Shown: positions 1-10,709 of the stretch, piece after piece | Layout: the number at the start of each line of letters is the position of its first letter | Position numbering within the stretch: position 1 is the stretch's first letter | NCBI GenBank assembly: GCA_027563935.2 | Contig: CM050447.1 | Coordinates: 12,492,501 to 12,556,500 of the forward strand | Origin: Costus lasius | Taxonomy: Eukaryota; Streptophyta; Magnoliopsida; Zingiberales; Costaceae | Length of the DNA stretch: 64,000 bases | Direction of reading: 5' to 3' | Position numbers and translations under genes: made by a program | Notes under the pieces: model-generated | What the model was told of the DNA's origin: nothing | The model's input: the letters and a program-made list of their open reading frames with translations, nothing else | Database searches by the model: none

Positions 1-110
1 ACAGATGCAAACAGCCAGTCACAGCCAATGAATCAATTCAAAGTACCCCAAGAATATCTATTTTTTCCTAATTTCACAAAAAAAAACAGCAAGCTGAGAT
101 TACTTTTTAT

Positions 111-1793
111 CTACGCAGTCTCTTCATCCTTCATGTGATCAAGCAGTGTAGGAAGTAATCTACAGATTTCCTCCGACTTGAGGTGTGATTTATCATCGGC
201 CAAAAACATATGCTTTTCACCACTCACCTCCAACCAACTGTAACCTGGATCCTTGCTCAGTCCCTTTTCCTTCATGAGCAGTTTGATACGCCGAGCATCA
301 TCCCACAAGCCCGCTGCAGCATAGATGTTGGATAGCATAGCATACCTAGCTCCATTTTTTGGATCTAAAGCAAAAAGTGACTCAGCAGCTCTATTTGCAA
401 CATTCAAATTACCATGCAGTCGGCATGCACCAAGGAGTGCTCCCCATGTCCCAACACTGGCCAAGCCATCACCACGAGCCAAATTCTCCACAAAATCCAT
501 CGCTTCATTGATTTTGCGTTTCCGCCCAAGAGCATCAATGAAGGCAGCATAATGCTCATCCCTAGGCTGGACACCATACTTTTTCTCCATCAAAATAAGT
601 ATTTGGCATCCCTCGGAGACCAGACCAGCATGGCTGCAAGCAGAGAGAACACCTAAGAACGTAACATGATTTGGTCGAACACCTGATGCCACCATTCTTT
701 CAAAGGCATCAAGTGATTGCTTTCCATTCCCATTCTGCGCATATCCTGTAATAATAGAATTCCATGACACGATATCCCGCACGAGCATCCGATCGAACAA
801 CGAAATAGCAGAGATCATGTTGCCACATTTTGCATACATGTCAATCAAGGCATTGAAAATGAAGACATTGAAAGAATCAAAACCGACGCACCTCCTGAAA
901 ATAAACCCGTGCACTTGTTTCCCTCGATCGATCAGTGCTAAACTGGCGCAAGCACTCAAGGCGGACACCAATGTGAATGGAGTAGGAGAAACTCCTTCCA
1001 CCATCATCCGCTGGAAGAGCTCTAGTGCTGCATCTTCTTCCCCATTCTGCTCATACCCAGAAATCAATGATGTCCAAGACACAGCATTACGCTGCGGCAT
1101 GTTGATAAATACTTCCCGAGCCTCTTCAAGCCTACCAGCTGATGCATATGTCCTGATCAATGAAGTCCAAGAAATGACATCCTTCCTTTCCATCCTATCA
1201 AATATATGACAAGATGCATCGACATCACCACACTTCCCGTATGCATCAATCATGACGTTGAACATAATTAGATTAAGCTCGAGTCCAGAAACAATGGTTG
1301 ATGCATGTAATTGACGAAGACACCGCAAGGCCCCCAAGCCAGCGCAAGCAGAGCAGACTCCGACAACCGTGAATTTATCCATGCCAACAGTTTCCTTTCG
1401 CATTCGGCGAAATAGATCGAGCGCCTGCGCGTGGTGGCCTAGGCGGGTCAGGCTGGATATCATGGTGTTATAGCTAACAAGGTTTCTTGCAGACATTCGA
1501 TCGAACAGCTGGTGTGCAAGGTCGAGGCAGCCCGCACGAGAGTAGGCAGCAAGCAAGGTGTTGTAGCTTTGGTCATTCTTGAAGGAGAGGTCACGGAAGG
1601 CGGATTTGGCGCAAGGGAGCGAGCCACACTTGGAGTAGAGATCGATGAGGCGGTTGGCGAGGAGGGTGTGGCGGGTTAGGGCGGTCTTGAGGAGGTCGGC
1701 ATGGAGGCGGCGACAGAGCTTGAGGTTCTTGGTGGCTAAGCAGTGCTCGATGCGCGACAGGAAATCGGCGAGGGCGTCAGTGGCGATGCACAT
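111..1793 (-). CDS. Pentatricopeptide repeat protein, PLS class with E/E+ domain
   Basis: Intronless reading frame of 560 aa starting at the ATG at 1793. The body consists of PPR units of P, L and S types, with repeated signatures such as LIDLYSKCG, SYNTLLAAYSRAG, VSWTSLISGYEQNG, LIDMYAKCG and VSWNSIITGYAQNG roughly every 31-36 residues from about residue 45 to 420. An E-type region follows (TWGALLGACRLHGN, then NIYAAAGLWDDARRI) and an E+ tail (PGYSWLEVSGEKHMF). The protein stops without a DYW deaminase domain. Family knowledge: PLS-E proteins bind single-stranded organellar RNA and direct C-to-U editing, recruiting a DYW partner in trans. No convincing transit peptide is visible, so mitochondrion versus plastid cannot be decided. 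Absence of introns is typical of the family. The RNA target is unknown. Confidence 0.92.
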   Translation of the reverse strand: MCIATDALADFLSRIEHCLATKNLKLCRRLHADLLKTALTRHTLLANRLIDLYSKCGSLPCAKSAFRDLSFKNDQSYNTLLAAYSRAGCLDLAHQLFDRMSARNLVSYNTMISSLTRLGHHAQALDLFRRMRKETVGMDKFTVVGVCSACAGLGALRCLRQLHASTIVSGLELNLIMFNVMIDAYGKCGDVDASCHIFDRMERKDVISWTSLIRTYASAGRLEEAREVFINMPQRNAVSWTSLISGYEQNGEEDAALELFQRMMVEGVSPTPFTLVSALSACASLALIDRGKQVHGFIFRRCVGFDSFNVFIFNALIDMYAKCGNMISAISLFDRMLVRDIVSWNSIITGYAQNGNGKQSLDAFERMVASGVRPNHVTFLGVLSACSHAGLVSEGCQILILMEKKYGVQPRDEHYAAFIDALGRKRKINEAMDFVENLARGDGLASVGTWGALLGACRLHGNLNVANRAAESLFALDPKNGARYAMLSNIYAAAGLWDDARRIKLLMKEKGLSKDPGYSWLEVSGEKHMFLADDKSHLKSEEICRLLPTLLDHMKDEETA

Positions 1794-2671
1794 GAAGCTG
1801 GTGGCGATGATGTAGAAAACAAGCTGAAATTTTCAAAAGGAAAAACACACAAGAAGAATGATTGCAGATGATTCATTGCGGTGCGTTCTCAAAGAATTTT
1901 CCACGCCATCATCTGAAACTTTCGCATATTTTCTTTCCAGTATCAATCAACTTCTCGTTACCCTAGAAAAGGTTGTTCAGGAAAGGAAAGGCAAATCCAT
2001 TGACCAAAATGGAAAAGAATCAGAGACTTCATCTAGAAGAAGAACAAGGGGGAGATTGAGCGCTAGGGATAGTGTGTTTAGTATAATGATCGAGAGAGCA
2101 AATCGCCGATCTGTCCACCATTGATTTGGAGCAGTCGATCAGCCCCTTCTGCTTGCTTCATGCCCGAGTGATATGGAACCTTGTGTGAGCTGTACAACCT
2201 TCCTACTCAAATGATCAGATTGGTAAGAACCGATTGACCAATCAATCGATTGTTGTGTGAATATATTTGACTGATCTAGACTCCTTGTTTTGGTTTGGAC
2301 TAATTATGTCCAATGCTGATCTAACTGCTGCAATTTGTTCTCCTTTAGTTAGAAATATTCATGGCAGCCAATGTTCAATTATAGGCTGTCTGTTGATGAC
2401 AAACCTCCTCGCCAGAACTTTTCATGGAACAGCGCAAGCTTGATATAGAACGCTTAGATTTCGTCTTCCCTCGATTTGCGCGAGCCGCTGTTGAATTCTT
2501 CAACCATCTAAGAAAACACCAGTCCCGTTCTGCTGGCCTCCTCCGTCCAATCCAAACCTTGCAAAATTTACAGATGGGAATTTTACAATAGCAGCGAGCT
2601 CTGCCCCAAATGTGATCGAATTGCTGCCACAGACCAACGGGATCATCGGCGGCTGCCTCTTCTAGGCACCG
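1794..2671. other. Spacer between divergent PPR and small membrane-protein genes
   Basis: This 0.9-kb region separates two divergently transcribed genes, so it should hold both promoters and 5'UTRs. A short open frame at 1858-2124 has no recognisable similarity and unremarkable composition. I see no RNA gene or repeat. Confidence 0.5.
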
Positions 2672-3248
2672 ATGCCGCTGCCCAGCGAGGGTCGGGGCCG
2701 CAACTTCTGCGTCTGGCTCATCTCCTTCCTCTTCTTCCTCATCCTCCTCGCCGGCGGAGCTTTCCTCCTCCTCTACATCACCTTGCCGGAGTCGGAAGAC
2801 ACGGTACGATTTGATCTACCGTAAAAGCTTTAGGTGTGTAATCTCTCTCAATACTTGCATTATGATTTAATAGGCATGGTTTCCGGTGGCGGGGATGGTA
2901 CTGGTGGGCATCCCGTGGGGCTTCTGGATAATGACATGTGTCTACCGGTGCGTCACCGTGCGAAGCGGAGGGGACAGGCCGCCGGACAAAGCCGTGGCTC
3001 TTCGGTCCGCAGGTGGCGGAGAGTCCGCCGACGGTGACTCACCCGTCGAGTCGTCCGGCGCCTCGCGGAAGGTGCGGTTCGCCAATGCCACGGTGACCGG
3101 AGACGCTGGTCCCTCGGACAGGGCAGCAGCCGGCGGGAGCAGTGCGCCGCCGGGCAGCGAGGCTGGCGGCGACTCCGTCGCCAAAAGTGAAGATTCATCT
3201 CTCAAATCTCGCGACAGCGAAGTGCCATTGGCTTTCTCCATGACTTGA
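2672..3248 (+). CDS. Small two-exon plant membrane protein, unknown function
   Basis: Exon 1 is 2672-2803 and exon 2 is 2874-3248, joined in phase 0 over a 70-bp GT-AG intron, giving 168 aa. The join is supported because hydrophobic sequence continues smoothly across it. Residues about 12-36 form one transmembrane segment (rich in L, F and I) and residues about 45-68 a second (AWFPVAGMVLVGIPWGFWIMT). The C-terminal 100 residues are hydrophilic, low-complexity G/S/D/A and probably cytosolic. They contain RKVRF at residues 109-113, which fits the RVxF docking consensus for protein phosphatase 1. Similar two-helix plant proteins with a basic V-x-F segment exist but are uncharacterised as far as I know. 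Function is not known. Confidence 0.75.
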
Positions 3249-4135
3249 CTGCGTGATTGATTCGTCACACGCCAGTTTTGCAACAAAGACTCGAACTCCT
3301 TCCTGACTTTCTGTTTCTGCGCCTTCCACAACATATTGAATTGAACTGATCCTCCATGGAAAATGGAGGCAAGCACTCATCTATACAGTCGTTGAGCATT
3401 ACTTAAGTAGATTTTGCGTTAATCTCCCACTAATTTGGGAAAGAGATGCATGCATATGCCTCTCTCATCTGAAATCTTAGCCCTGAGATCGTTCTTTTCA
3501 TCCTCTGTTGAGTAGATTTTGCTCCAGCTTGAGCACGAGAAGGGGTTTTAGATCAGAGGAAGCAGGTTCGCTGCTTGATTGTTCATCATCATCAGGAAGT
3601 TGTTGCGTACCATATAGCATGGCATTCTTTAGAGTCAAGCCTTCGTCCCCTAGCTGTGTGCAGATGCTCTATGTACAGTATTAATGTATTATTTATAATA
3701 TATTGTAATTTTTCATGACTTTTGATATAAAAAATTTTAATTATAATATAATACATTGATTTCAGTTAGAGTATTTAGTCTCGCTCTTAAAACCTTTATA
3801 ATTATACTAAATTATATTGTACTATTAAAATTTATAAGATATTTAGTTAATAAATTTTTAAATATTATTAAAATTTTAAATAATAAATAAATATATTATT
3901 TTAAATAATTTAAAATAATAATATATTTTATTTTACTCATTAAAATTTTAAAATATTTAAAATTTTAAATAAAATTATATAAATTACTTTTTAGAGATAG
4001 AAATAGGAAAAATATCAAATTGTAATTTTTTTAATTTCTTTTTTTTATTGTTTCTATTTTTTATTATCAAATAATTTTCTAATTATTTTCTGTTTAAAAA
4101 TGTCTTAAAATCAGTTCTAAGAAGGGCAAACATGA
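3249..4135. other. 3' flank and extreme AT-rich spacer
   Basis: The first ~400 bases are the probable 3'UTR of the membrane-protein gene. From about 3670 to 4110 the sequence is almost entirely A/T with repeated ATTTTAAAT and AATAAT words and no open frames. No gene is seen. Confidence 0.5.
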
Positions 4136-4140
4136 CTTAG
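4136..4140. repeat. Target-site duplication, left copy
   Basis: CTTAG immediately precedes the TGTCACGCC terminus of the LTR and is repeated at 7813-7817 right after its CA end. Confidence 0.8.
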
Positions 4141-7100
4141 TGTCACGCCCTGAATTACGATAATATTTTTTTAATTATTTCCACGTGAGTCAACGCTTAA
4201 CTCGAGTCCAAATGCGTGCAACGCAACTATCGCAACGGTCGAAACCGTTGGATTGGGCGCGACTGGCAGGGAAGGTTCATCGAACCGACCCCCAGCCCGA
4301 CGAAGGACTCAACTAAGATCGCTGCCGTTCCAACACAGCTCAGGTCAACGCTGACAATTCACCGGGAACCGGGGTCGTCAAGTCAAACCGGGTTCACCCG
4401 AACCCAAAAGGGACTCACCCGTAATCGACCGCGTCGGACGGGGTCCACAAAAGTAATACCTAGTTGTCCGCGGATCAAGCCGGCGCCCGGTGATTGCGAA
4501 CGGTCTTCCACATGACGTCGCACGCCAGTGATCAGAAGGACTCAGCCGGCTCCTCAGTCGCACACAGACAAAGAGGCCGGACGACGCTCCGCAAGCTACG
4601 TCACTCGTAGGTGACGAATCAGCTTACGGCCTCATCCCTCTCGTACACAAACAAGAACGGCTGGAAGTAACAGGTTACCCGAAGGCAACCGTCCACGTAC
4701 ACGTACGCGTCGACGGCAAGCGGCAGAGCCGTCGTTGAGTGCGTCGGCCGTCCACCCTCACGCGTGGGTGAGGTGGAGAAGAAGGAGGAGCTGCCCAATT
4801 CACACGGTGCTCGGCGAGCACCGGAAGGGAACGAGACCGTAGGCAGACAGGGGCTGTAGGAGGTGGCGTCGACCGTTCGCACTAAGCAGGGGAAGGCGAC
4901 GATGGCGTTGGGCCCGACCTCCCGAGGTCTCTCTCGCGTGGCCGAGGAAGACGCATCCACCAGACTGCTTCTCCGGCGAGGAGGTGATAGCCCCCACCGA
5001 TATAGGTAGGCGTTACCCGCAAGTGCACGAGTCTATCGAAGTAATAAAATATCGATCCCACAGGGACTAACTGGCAAGTACCGATAGATCTCGAAATGAC
5101 TAGCTAGACGAGGTCGAAATTGGTGAAGTTTAAGATAACGAAATAATTAAAAGTGCAGGAATGTAAACTAAGAAAATCACACGAGAGGATTCTAATGAGC
5201 AGATGTATCAGGATATGGGTTCACCACTTGACTCCTTACAGTTGAATAGCCAAAGTTTATTACTAATGTCCTATCAAGTTCAAGGGACTCAGCTTCCTTG
5301 TCACGTAGGTAGCCTTCCCCACCAATAATCTCGTCCGCTTCTACGAACTAAATTACCAGTCCAATCCGTAAGGTTCTAACGTGCGGTCAAACGAGTGTCT
5401 TTCCACAACGTCTAAGGTTCTTATAATCCTTGCAAATATGTACAGACACGCAAGCGAGGTTTTACCCTCCTAGAGATGCTGAATCCTACTTGAGGTGATT
5501 AAAGACTCAAACGCCCCCTCTCAGGTAGCGTAAGGATGACGTACAGACGGAATGGATAAACCCTCAACCAAGTGGGTCGGACGCGTGGTCGGACTGGGAT
5601 CTCTCCGATGCGTCTAAGCTCCTTTCAGTCACGAGAGCGAGTACGAATCTGCGAGCAAGTTTTCTCTTCCGGAGATCTGATTAACAAACCTCACTAAGGT
5701 GTTTCCCTAAGTGAGTACAGTCTAGCGGGCAAGTTTTCTCCTCTAGATCTGATTAACAAACCTCACCTTTGCAACTTAAGGCTCAAGCATACCTTTCGGA
5801 ATAATGCTTTCCTTTAATCCTACGGGTGAGTACAGCTATGCAAGCAAGTAAATTCCTAGAAAAGCTGATTTACAAACCTCACCCGAGGGATTAAAGGTTG
5901 AACATATCCTTCCAGGTCTGCAGGCGATGAACACACACAAGGCCAAACAAGGACTTCGGCTAACAAACTTTAACTATCTCAACTAGTAAATCGTCAAGGG
6001 CTACTCCCACATCCTGATTTGGGGTTTAGCCAAGCATGTTCATGGTAACAATGTAGACAATGTATTCAGCCATGAACATCACAAGTAATAACAGGTTTTG
6101 CGCAAGAGTTGTAGAGGGAAAATAGACCATGCAATATTCTCTTAAGATCTTACAATAGATGCAGCAACTCAAAGATGTAAGCTAAGTATTACAAATCTGT
6201 TTCTAGGAAGCTTACGCAACAGGAGGTATTCAAAGTTGTACAGATGCGCAGCTTCATTCTCCTCGTTTCTTCACCGTGTGCTTCCTCTGATGGACCGAAC
6301 CTCCTCTCCTCTTCGATTCTTCTATGTGAGCCCCCATTTCTTTTCGAACGGAGAAAACCTTTTATCCTCTTCCCTCTTCTCTTCTGAATCTTCTTCTCCT
6401 TCCCATGCCCTGCAAAAAGAAGCCTGCTGCAAAGCTTCAGCCGAAAGGTTCCTGCTAGCCTGCAACGCTTCAGCCGTCCATACCTCATGAAATGATGATT
6501 TCGTGAGCAAATCCTCCCCTAAAAGCTGCTCTACGCTTCCTTCGTCAACAGGGGAGAAAGGTCCTAGGTGCCCTTCAGCTTCCCCTTAGGTCAGATCAAA
6601 GAAATGTGGGAGAAAACGGTGATTTCGTAACAGGCGGGTCCGCGATCTTGGGCGAGAATTTGATCGTGACCCGGTCGTGATTTATCGATTTCAGCTTCAA
6701 GCATAGCGACGATCACGGGCATGATTCTGATCGGGACCCGGTCGTGATTTTCAACAAAGACTTCAATGAATCCGAAAACTCCTGGTTAGGATCATCTTGA
6801 GTTAGGATGAGCTCCTCTGCTACCAAAGTGTCAGAATCTACCCTTTATGTGGTCAATTTGACCTGAAAACATGAAAATACCGAAACAAGTGTAGATTCCA
6901 TAAATGTATCCAAATATAGGCAATTGTAAGGCTTAAAGTCATGAAATAAGCATGATTTCATGAGTAAAATGACACATAAAACTCTATATAAATCTGTGTC
7001 AACAGGAGGCGACCGCAACCGCATGCAGGCGGCGAGCTACAGGTGGCAGACGTCGCGCGCAGGCGACGAACAATGCAAGGAAGGTTCTCATGCAGGCGAG

Positions 7101-7812
7101 CTCGGCTCCGGGAATTTCCGCACACAGGCGGGCCGGCAGCCGCTAGAGAGGAAGAAGGGAGGTGCTGGGAGCAGCGAGCTCAACCGGGCCGTTCGGCCAC
7201 CAGGCAGGTCGCAAAGTTCGCCGGAAAAGACAGGGGAAGGAGCTAGGGTTTACCTCGGAGATCACTCAGGTCGCCGGCTCCTTCAAGTCGATGAAGCGGA
7301 TGCAGACGTGCCTTCCGAGGCGGGCTGGAACTCCGGCGATGGCGGCGGCGGCGGTGGCAACGTCGAGCACGAGGCGGACGAAGACGGCGACACGAAAGAG
7401 AACGGAAGGCTCCAAGGTGCTTCGTCCACCCACCCACACCATCGAAGTCACCTGGAGGTTCCGTCGACGAAGGCGTCCAACGACGACCACGTTGGCCGGA
7501 GAAAAATCAAGGGGGAGAGAGGAAAATCCGATGAAGGAAGCGGAGCCCCCATCTCTCACACGCTTCCGTTTTTTTTTTCTTTCGTATCCGCCCGCCCAGC
7601 CACCCATGCCGACCCACAACCCAAGGCGTGACTTGTCCCATCCAGTCACGCACGCGACGACTTTGTGTGGAAATGGACGACGTCCGTTGGCTTAACGGAT
7701 TCGGGCAGCGCCCGATCCGATCCGCTGACCCGATCAGCTATAGGAAGGTGGGTGAGCTGTTGTTTGGGCTATGATTTGGGCCGCGCCCAAATTATGGCCC
7801 AAAGGCCTAACA
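4141..7812. mobile_element. Solo LTR of an LTR retrotransposon (3672 bp)
   Basis: The element begins TGTCACGCC and ends GGCCTAACA. These are the TG...CA ends of an LTR, and the nine-base termini are imperfect inverted repeats (7 of 9). A perfect 5-bp duplication, CTTAG, flanks it. No second copy of either terminus and no gag or pol coding sequence lies inside, so a single recombined LTR fits best. Composition changes sharply along its length: GC-rich (4200-5000), moderate with internal diverged repeats (5000-6200), and GC-rich again (6960-7760). It contains a segment around 5010-5070 (gcaagtgcacga...atcgatcccacaggga) that I associate with dispersed plant retroelements. Open frames inside, the largest 223 codons at 6960-7631, look spurious. 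Family (probably Gypsy) and orientation cannot be settled by eye. Confidence 0.75.
5440..5895. repeat. Diverged tandem repeats inside the solo LTR
   Basis: Three to four imperfect copies of a unit of about 75-115 bp. Each has a TACAG or TACGA start, then GCAAG, then AGATCTGATTAACAAACCTCAC (or close variants). Clear copies start near 5640, 5712 and 5828, with a weaker one near 5445. Spacing varies because different sequence has grown between the conserved blocks. Confidence 0.6.
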
Positions 7813-7817
7813 CTTAG
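7813..7817. repeat. Target-site duplication, right copy
   Basis: CTTAG directly after the CA terminus of the LTR. It matches the copy at 4136-4140. Confidence 0.8.
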
Positions 7818-8197
7818 TATTAAGGATCTTAATGTTAAATAAAAATATTTTAAGGGTAAATGTTGCCTTTATTATTTGACTTGTGTAATGTGACATATTA
7901 TAAAAATCTTGAGAAAATTTCCTAGGAGTCGCAGGTCCTTCTCAAACGTTAATTTTGTATGAAAAATTATGCATACCTGCACAAACACATGGGTAGGTGA
8001 ATATCATGCAAATTTTGATGCAAAATCAATGGCTTATCTTACCCCTGCTGAAGAATCTAGGCGGAAAAATTTTCAAAAATTTCTACTGTCATAAAAAATA
8101 AGGGGGCTTATGGCAGATACATTTTTATGAGGGGTAAAAATGAATAAAGGGCACGTCAGTCATTAGTCAACGGAGGAGGCCAGGCACGCACTGAGCA
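7818..8197. other. Promoter-proximal spacer of the GST gene
   Basis: AT-rich sequence between the LTR insertion and the likely transcribed start of the GST gene. No coding sequence is seen. The LTR ends roughly 400 bp upstream of the presumed first exon, so it may contribute to or have displaced promoter elements. That is inference. Confidence 0.4.
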
Positions 8198-9798
8198 CGC
8201 AGTGGACGGCGACGAGAAAGGGGGCCGACCAAAAGCAAGACGAAACAAAGCTTCCAATTTTATTTCTCTCTCCCAACTCAAAAGGCGTCGCCACCAGCCT
8301 AATCTTCGAACTCGCCACGCTATTTGTCGTTCTTCGCATCGCCTTCGAGTTCCAGGTCCGCTTCCTTGTCAACCCTCGTTTTTTTCTCTTAGTTCTCGTA
8401 AGGATGGAGAGGCGATGATTTTGTCGAGTCAGGGAAACCTCTCTTAATATTTCTTTTTTTTTGGGGTTTCGAGGATTGCTTTGAAGTTAGAATTTCATGA
8501 TGGAGGATAATTTTTCCCCACCGGTAGCAGCTTCTGAAAGGAGGATTTGTTGGATGAGCACAATGAAATTGTAATCTTCGTCGTTATATGTTAGGATTTT
8601 GTGTTCCCTTACTTTTCTTATAAAGATTGATCAAATCTATGAAAAATATAGCGGTTCTGGCTAAGATTCCAATAGTATATGAATGGATTTATCGACTCTC
8701 CCATCTTTTTTAGTCCTTTCTTTTCTCTCTAAATAGCATCTTCCAAATAGTATCAGTTTATCAGTTATCTTTTTCTTTTAAATCATGTGTAAAGTTCAAC
8801 AGGGTTTTTTTTTTTTGTTTGCGAAAAAAGAGGTACATTGTCAGAAGGTAGTTACCCAAGAATAATATCAGAATTTCATGGTCATTGGCATGTTCATTTT
8901 TGTCACCTCAAACATCTTCCCTGCTGATTTTTTTTCTAATGTTAATTTGGCTAACATATTAGGATTAAGTTTACCATGTGTAGTAATATTACGTATTGCT
9001 ATATGTTTCCTCTCTTTCATAAAAAGTGAGGGATAGTCTGTTTATCACTTCTCAGAAAGGAAAGACAATTCGACTAGCAGAAGTTGAATATTCGTTCACC
9101 AACTATTGCCTGTCACTTTTCATTTACCATTTTAGAGGATCTTTCTGTAATAAAGCACACTAATTATTTTAGTATCAAAACGTGAAAAAGTATATATATA
9201 TTTTTCAGAAATATATCCAAATTACATTTCTGTGTTTTCAAGTATTACTACCACGCCACCTATTAGTGATGCCTGGAAAATCACTAGATCTGAAGAATCT
9301 CTAGCTAGTATTTCCCTACCTTGATTTATTTTCATTGAGAATCATTAACTTCAATATTATTAAGAGTAGTGGCGAGAAATCCTTTTATGTGGTTATTGTT
9401 ATGTGGTCATGAGTACGCAACTTAACACTACCATCTTCAAGTTGAAGCCAGAAGACTTTTATTGCCATTGCTCCTCGTGTAATGTGCATGTCATGCTCAA
9501 CTGCATAAGTGCTTTTTTTTTATTCTTCCTCCGCCCAAACTTGTTCATACAATTTTCTCTTTGTTCACCAAGTGTGTGACACTTGTTCTCAATATTGCCA
9601 CCAAATTTAACTGTTAACTCAATTCTTCAGTAATGTTCAACTTCTCTTTGATAAATATACAAGATACCGCATCATTAATTCATTACTTTGAACAAATTAG
9701 TCAACTTGGAAATTGGAATACAACCTAGTACCAGAACAAGAATGCATAAGATGTTTCCAAAGTAAGCTTTGATTGAAAAGTCCAATTTTGGTGCAGTC
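8198..9798 (+). other. Probable 5'UTR exon and long 5'UTR intron of the GST gene
   Basis: The stretch 8200-8397 is less AT-rich and resembles a plant leader. It ends in a good donor (GTAAGG at 8398), and a clean acceptor (TTTTGGTGCAG) ends at 9796, two bases before the initiator ATG. The intervening 1.4 kb is T-rich like an intron, with no coding sequence. A 5'UTR intron is therefore the simplest model. Transcript data are needed to fix the first exon. Confidence 0.45.
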
Positions 9799-10709
9799 AT
9801 GCAGCTCTACCATCATCCTTACTCAATGGATAGCCAGAAAGTGCGGCTGGCACTGGAAGAGAAGGGGATTGATTACACATCATACCATGTGAATCCTTTG
9901 ACCGGAAAGAACATGGATGTCTCATTCTTCCGTATGAATCCAACTGCAAAACTTCCTGTCTTCCAAAATGGTTCTCACATAATTTTCCATGCCACTGGTA
10001 TAGTCCAGTAAGTATCTTTCCTGTCTTAATGATATCTTCTTTATGTATTTTGTCTTGTTCTACATTATTGCATGCTTTGTGGGAGAAATATCTCTTAAAA
10101 GGATTTCCTGATTTAATCAGGTACATAGAGAGACTCTCAGAGTCTCTAAGTGGTGAGGTTAATCCCATTAGCGAGAAAGCTACAGAGTGGATGGAGAAAA
10201 TTGAAGGTTGGAATCCTAAAGCATTCACTCTTGCTCATGTACCAGACAAGTACCGACTATTTGTCTCTAAATTTGTTCGCCGAGTAATCATCGCTCGGAT
10301 GGCCCAAGCTCCAGATCTGGCTAGTGCCTACCATTTAAAACTTCGAGAAGTTTATGAAACAGAAGACAAGTTGAAGAACTCTGAAAATCTGCATCAGAGT
10401 AAGCAAAAATTGTCTAGTCTTCTTGACGATGCTGAAACACAGTTGAGTGCTGCAACATTTCTTGCCGGCGAAGATTTCACCATGGCGGATTCCATGTTTA
10501 TTCCAGTTCTGGCACACATAGCTCTGCTGGATCTAGAAGAGGAATATATAACGTGCAGGCCTAATCTAGCAGCTTACTATAAGCTGGTAAAGCACAGACC
10601 AAGCTATAAAACTGTTATAGGGAAGTATTTCAATGGATGGAGAAAATACAGGACACTCAACAAGACTTTGTGCTTTCTTTGCATAAGAACCTTGTTTAGA
10701 AAGTACTAG
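9799..10709 (+). CDS. TCHQD: Glutathione S-transferase, TCHQD class
   Basis: Exon 1 is 9799-10007 and exon 2 is 10121-10709, with a phase-2 join that restores the codon for Gln in VQYIERL. The protein is 265 aa, the usual size of this class. The N-terminal thioredoxin-fold half opens MQLYHHPYSMDSQKVRLALEEKGIDY, with the candidate catalytic Ser in the HPYSMDS segment and the LPVF cis-Pro loop near residue 57. The C-terminal helical half runs from about residue 85 to 235 and contains the N-capping segment FLAGEDFTMADSMFIP. It ends in a basic, hydrophobic tail (about 20 residues, CFLCIRTLFRKY end). Family knowledge: TCHQD GSTs are named from tetrachlorohydroquinone dehalogenase, are single-copy in most plants, and the Arabidopsis member has been reported at the plasma membrane. 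The in vivo substrate is unknown. Confidence 0.92.

Noticed and set aside
5440..5895. Regularly spaced repeats as a CRISPR-like array
   Set aside because: Units are diverged, spacing is uneven and linkers are not spacer-like. The context is a plant retrotransposon LTR.
6960..7631. Open frame of 223 codons inside the solo LTR
   Set aside because: GC-rich low-complexity translation with no similarity to gag or pol. Alternative frames are open too. LTRs normally have no coding capacity.
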